DNA from: Phycisphaerales bacterium
GTDB taxonomy: Bacteria; Planctomycetota; Phycisphaerae; Phycisphaerales; UBA1924
NCBI GenBank assembly: GCA_016764015.1
Contig: JAESSR010000239.1
Location: forward strand, 1-14,251
Length of the DNA: 14,251 nt
Reading direction: 5' to 3'
This document shows, piece after piece, positions 12,511-14,251 of the stretch. How positions within the stretch are numbered: position 1 is the first letter of the stretch; every line of letters starts with the position of its first letter. A program made the translations under genes and the position numbers. The notes beneath the pieces were generated by a model. It ran no database searches, was not told the origin of the DNA, and was given only the letters and a program-made list of their open reading frames with translations.

Positions 12511-13556
12511 ACTGGGAGTTTGCCTATCCGTGGGTGCTGATTCTTGGTGCTTTCATTCCATTGATATGGATTGTGCAGGTCATGGTGCATGCTCGCAGAC
12601 GGGGGATGGCTTCGTCCGTTCCGTCGCGGATCGCAGCAGCGGGCGGATCAATGCGGACACTCACCGCTTGGTTACCCGGATTCATCATATCTATCTCTAT
12701 CGCGATGCTCATTATCGCCATCGCTCGCCCGCAAGAGATACTCGATCACACCAAGACCAAACGCGACGCGATTGCCCTTGAACTCGTGGTCGATCGCTCT
12801 GGCTCGATGGACGATGTTGTGGTTTTCAACGGCGACGAGATGAGTCGGCTCGAAGCCGTGAAAGTCGTCCTCGAAGAGTTTGTTGTCGGCGACGGCGATG
12901 AACTCAGCGGGCGCGAGGGCGATTTACTCGGGCTGATCGTGTTCGGTAGCTTTGCCGATACCTTGATGCCCCTCACACAATCTCATGAATCGCTCGTCGA
13001 AGCGATCCGCACCATTCAAACGCCTCGAAAAGAGCAAGAACGCAGCACCGCAATCGGCGATGCGTTGATGCTCGCGATCGCTCGACTCAAAGCATCTGAA
13101 GATTCGATGCGCAAAGAAATGAACGAGCCTGAGTTTACGCTCAAGAGCAAGGCTGTTATTTTACTCACCGATGGGGACAACCGCACGGGGACTTATTCAC
13201 CCAAAGAAGCCGCGGAACTGGCGAAGGAATGGGGAATCAAACTCTATGTCATTTCGGTTAAAGGTAAACCAATGAATAACATCAACCAGTTTCTCTTTGG
13301 ACGCCAGCGTCAGATGCAATCCAACGGCGAGATGCAACGAGTGGTCGAGGATGCCGACGGGCAGTTCTGGAGTGTTGATTCGCTGAGCGACCTGCGGGGT
13401 GTGTATGCACAGATTGATGAGCTCGAACGCTCAACTATTGAAATTTCTGAGTCCACTTCCTATCGAGAGCTCTATCTACCATTCGCGATGATTGGATTTG
13501 GTGCGTACATCGGCACACTGTTGCTCAAAGCGATGCTCTATCGGGGGGTGATATGA
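12507..13556 (+). CDS. BatA-like membrane-anchored VWA domain protein
   Basis: The product has 349 residues. Two N-terminal helices (about 8-27 and 54-73) precede a VWA domain, and a C-terminal helix lies at about 325-345, the BatA/BatB layout. The metal-ion site is complete: DRSGSM (D96, S98, S100), Thr181 in STAIGDAL, and Asp222 in LLTDGDN. An insert with many acidic residues (about 102-138, VVFNGDEMSR and then GDGDELSGREGD) sits between the first motif and the second strand. A stretch at 254-280 (GKPMNNINQFLFG) resembles the 'inference' loop before the later VWA strands of BatA. The start at 12507 overlaps the previous stop and has GGAG 5 nt upstream. It is expected to act in the inner membrane with the MoxR ATPase. 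The Bat name comes from Bacteroides aerotolerance, but that role is not general. Confidence 0.92.
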   Translation: MNWEFAYPWVLILGAFIPLIWIVQVMVHARRRGMASSVPSRIAAAGGSMRTLTAWLPGFIISISIAMLIIAIARPQEILDHTKTKRDAIALELVVDRSGSMDDVVVFNGDEMSRLEAVKVVLEEFVVGDGDELSGREGDLLGLIVFGSFADTLMPLTQSHESLVEAIRTIQTPRKEQERSTAIGDALMLAIARLKASEDSMRKEMNEPEFTLKSKAVILLTDGDNRTGTYSPKEAAELAKEWGIKLYVISVKGKPMNNINQFLFGRQRQMQSNGEMQRVVEDADGQFWSVDSLSDLRGVYAQIDELERSTIEISESTSYRELYLPFAMIGFGAYIGTLLLKAMLYRGVI

Positions 13557-14251
13557 TTGATTTCTCACTCACCCTCGCAGCGATGCAGGACACCGAGTTG
13601 TTCGGGCACCAGTGGCGTTTGGCCAATCCGCAATGGCTCATGCTCGGGTGGGCGGCTCCGATCGTTGCGATCGCTATTGTGTTCTTTGCACATCGGAGTT
13701 CGTCGAATCAACGGCTCGTCGTAGATGAAGCAATGATTGATTCGACTTTCGGACGACCACGCCGATGGAATACATGGGTACATGCTGTTGTGGCGATGGT
13801 TGCCACACTCTCGATCACGATCGCGATCGCTCAGCCTCAGTCTGATCCGCGGGAGATCGAAGTCGAGGCTCGTGGACGCGATGTGGTCTTTATGGTCGAT
13901 GTTTCTCGCTCGATGCTGGCCGAAGATGTAGCGCCCAATCGGCTCGAAAAATCAAAGCTCTGGATCAATGACCTTGTTGACAATCTCGGCAATGACCGTG
14001 TCGGGCTTGTCGCATTCGCAGGCTCCTCAACCGTTCTCTCGCCATTGACCACCGATCGGTTGTTCTTCAAGCTCGCCCTCGAAGAACTCGCTCCCGAGTC
14101 TGTTCTTGTCGGCGGGACCAATATCGGCGATGCGATCCGCAGGACGATGGACTTGGTCTTTGCCGAGCCGCTCGACAATGATTCCCAGAACTTCCGTGAT
14201 ATTCTAATTATCTCCGATGGCGAAGATCAAGAGAGACTACCCGTTGAAGCA
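13553..14251 (+). CDS. BatB-like membrane-anchored VWA domain protein (3' end beyond window)
   Basis: An open frame of 233 codons runs from the ATG at 13553 to the last base, so the gene continues beyond the window. The ATG overlaps the previous stop (ATGA) and follows a G-rich GGGGGGTG. A helix at about 29-46 (WLMLGWAAPIVAIAIVFF) and one at about 76-93 precede the VWA domain. Its metal site is complete: DVSRSM (D116, S118, S120), Thr189 in GGTNIGDAI, and Asp222 in IISDGED. The segment MLAEDVAPNRLEKSK after the first motif is the classic BatA/BatB form, more canonical than in the upstream VWA gene. BatB proteins often carry C-terminal helices and sometimes TPR repeats, which would lie outside. 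A second ATG at codon 11 is a less likely start. Confidence 0.92.
   Translation, partial: MIDFSLTLAAMQDTELFGHQWRLANPQWLMLGWAAPIVAIAIVFFAHRSSSNQRLVVDEAMIDSTFGRPRRWNTWVHAVVAMVATLSITIAIAQPQSDPREIEVEARGRDVVFMVDVSRSMLAEDVAPNRLEKSKLWINDLVDNLGNDRVGLVAFAGSSTVLSPLTTDRLFFKLALEELAPESVLVGGTNIGDAIRRTMDLVFAEPLDNDSQNFRDILIISDGEDQERLPVEA

Noticed and set aside
1..14251. CRISPR arrays, prophage genes, toxin-antitoxin pairs or integrase sites
   Set aside because: No evenly spaced direct repeats and no phage, toxin or recombinase proteins were seen. The tRNA shows no adjacent integrase or obvious partial copy.

Overview
The window looks like a stretch of bacterial chromosome, most likely from a planctomycete and perhaps from the Phycisphaerae. 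This placement is an inference. It rests on the mix of gene families: a DUF3467 protein, small membrane proteins with zinc ribbons, a MoxR/DUF58/VWA (Bat-type) operon, and a short GGGCTTCCAGCCC-type repeat. There is no rRNA to confirm it. Coding density is high and no transposase, phage or CRISPR gene is visible.

Layout, left to right. (1) Positions 1-6031 hold the core of a methylcitrate (propionyl-CoA) cycle: the 3' part of a MmgE/PrpD-family dehydratase (+), methylisocitrate lyase prpB (-) with a small DUF3465 gene behind it, and a type II citrate/2-methylcitrate synthase (prpC-like, +). A 20-bp inverted repeat separates the convergent prpD and DUF3465 genes. Between prpB and prpC lies a large exported protein with two tandem cysteine-phosphatase-like domains, an M28 zinc peptidase domain and a C-terminal FN3-like domain. 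prpB and this gene diverge from a 58-bp gap in which each ATG has a -10-like hexamer exactly 6 nt upstream, so both mRNAs may be leaderless. (2) Positions 6064-7359 hold a terminator, a clear TATAAT box and two small membrane proteins that each carry a four-cysteine zinc ribbon, one with a bacterial PH domain. A strong bidirectional terminator follows. (3) Trigger factor (tig, -) has a leader with complementary segments that could fold as an H-type pseudoknot just upstream of its ribosome binding site. (4) A tRNA-Leu(CAA) with its own promoter is followed by a DUF3467 gene and a nested-hairpin terminator. (5) From 9681 to the window edge runs a tightly packed operon: MoxR AAA+ ATPase, DUF58 protein, a BatD/DUF4381-like lipoprotein, and two membrane-anchored VWA proteins (BatA- and BatB-like, the second cut by the edge). 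Gene junctions there are a 2-nt gap followed by three 4-nt ATGA overlaps.

How the genes fit together. PrpC condenses propionyl-CoA with oxaloacetate, PrpD dehydrates 2-methylcitrate, and PrpB splits 2-methylisocitrate into pyruvate and succinate. Genes for the rehydration step and for propionyl-CoA formation are not in view. In the last operon the MoxR ATPase probably acts as a chaperone on the VWA proteins at the membrane. The best candidates for something undescribed are the double-phosphatase/M28 fusion, the tig leader structure and the leaderless divergent promoter pair.
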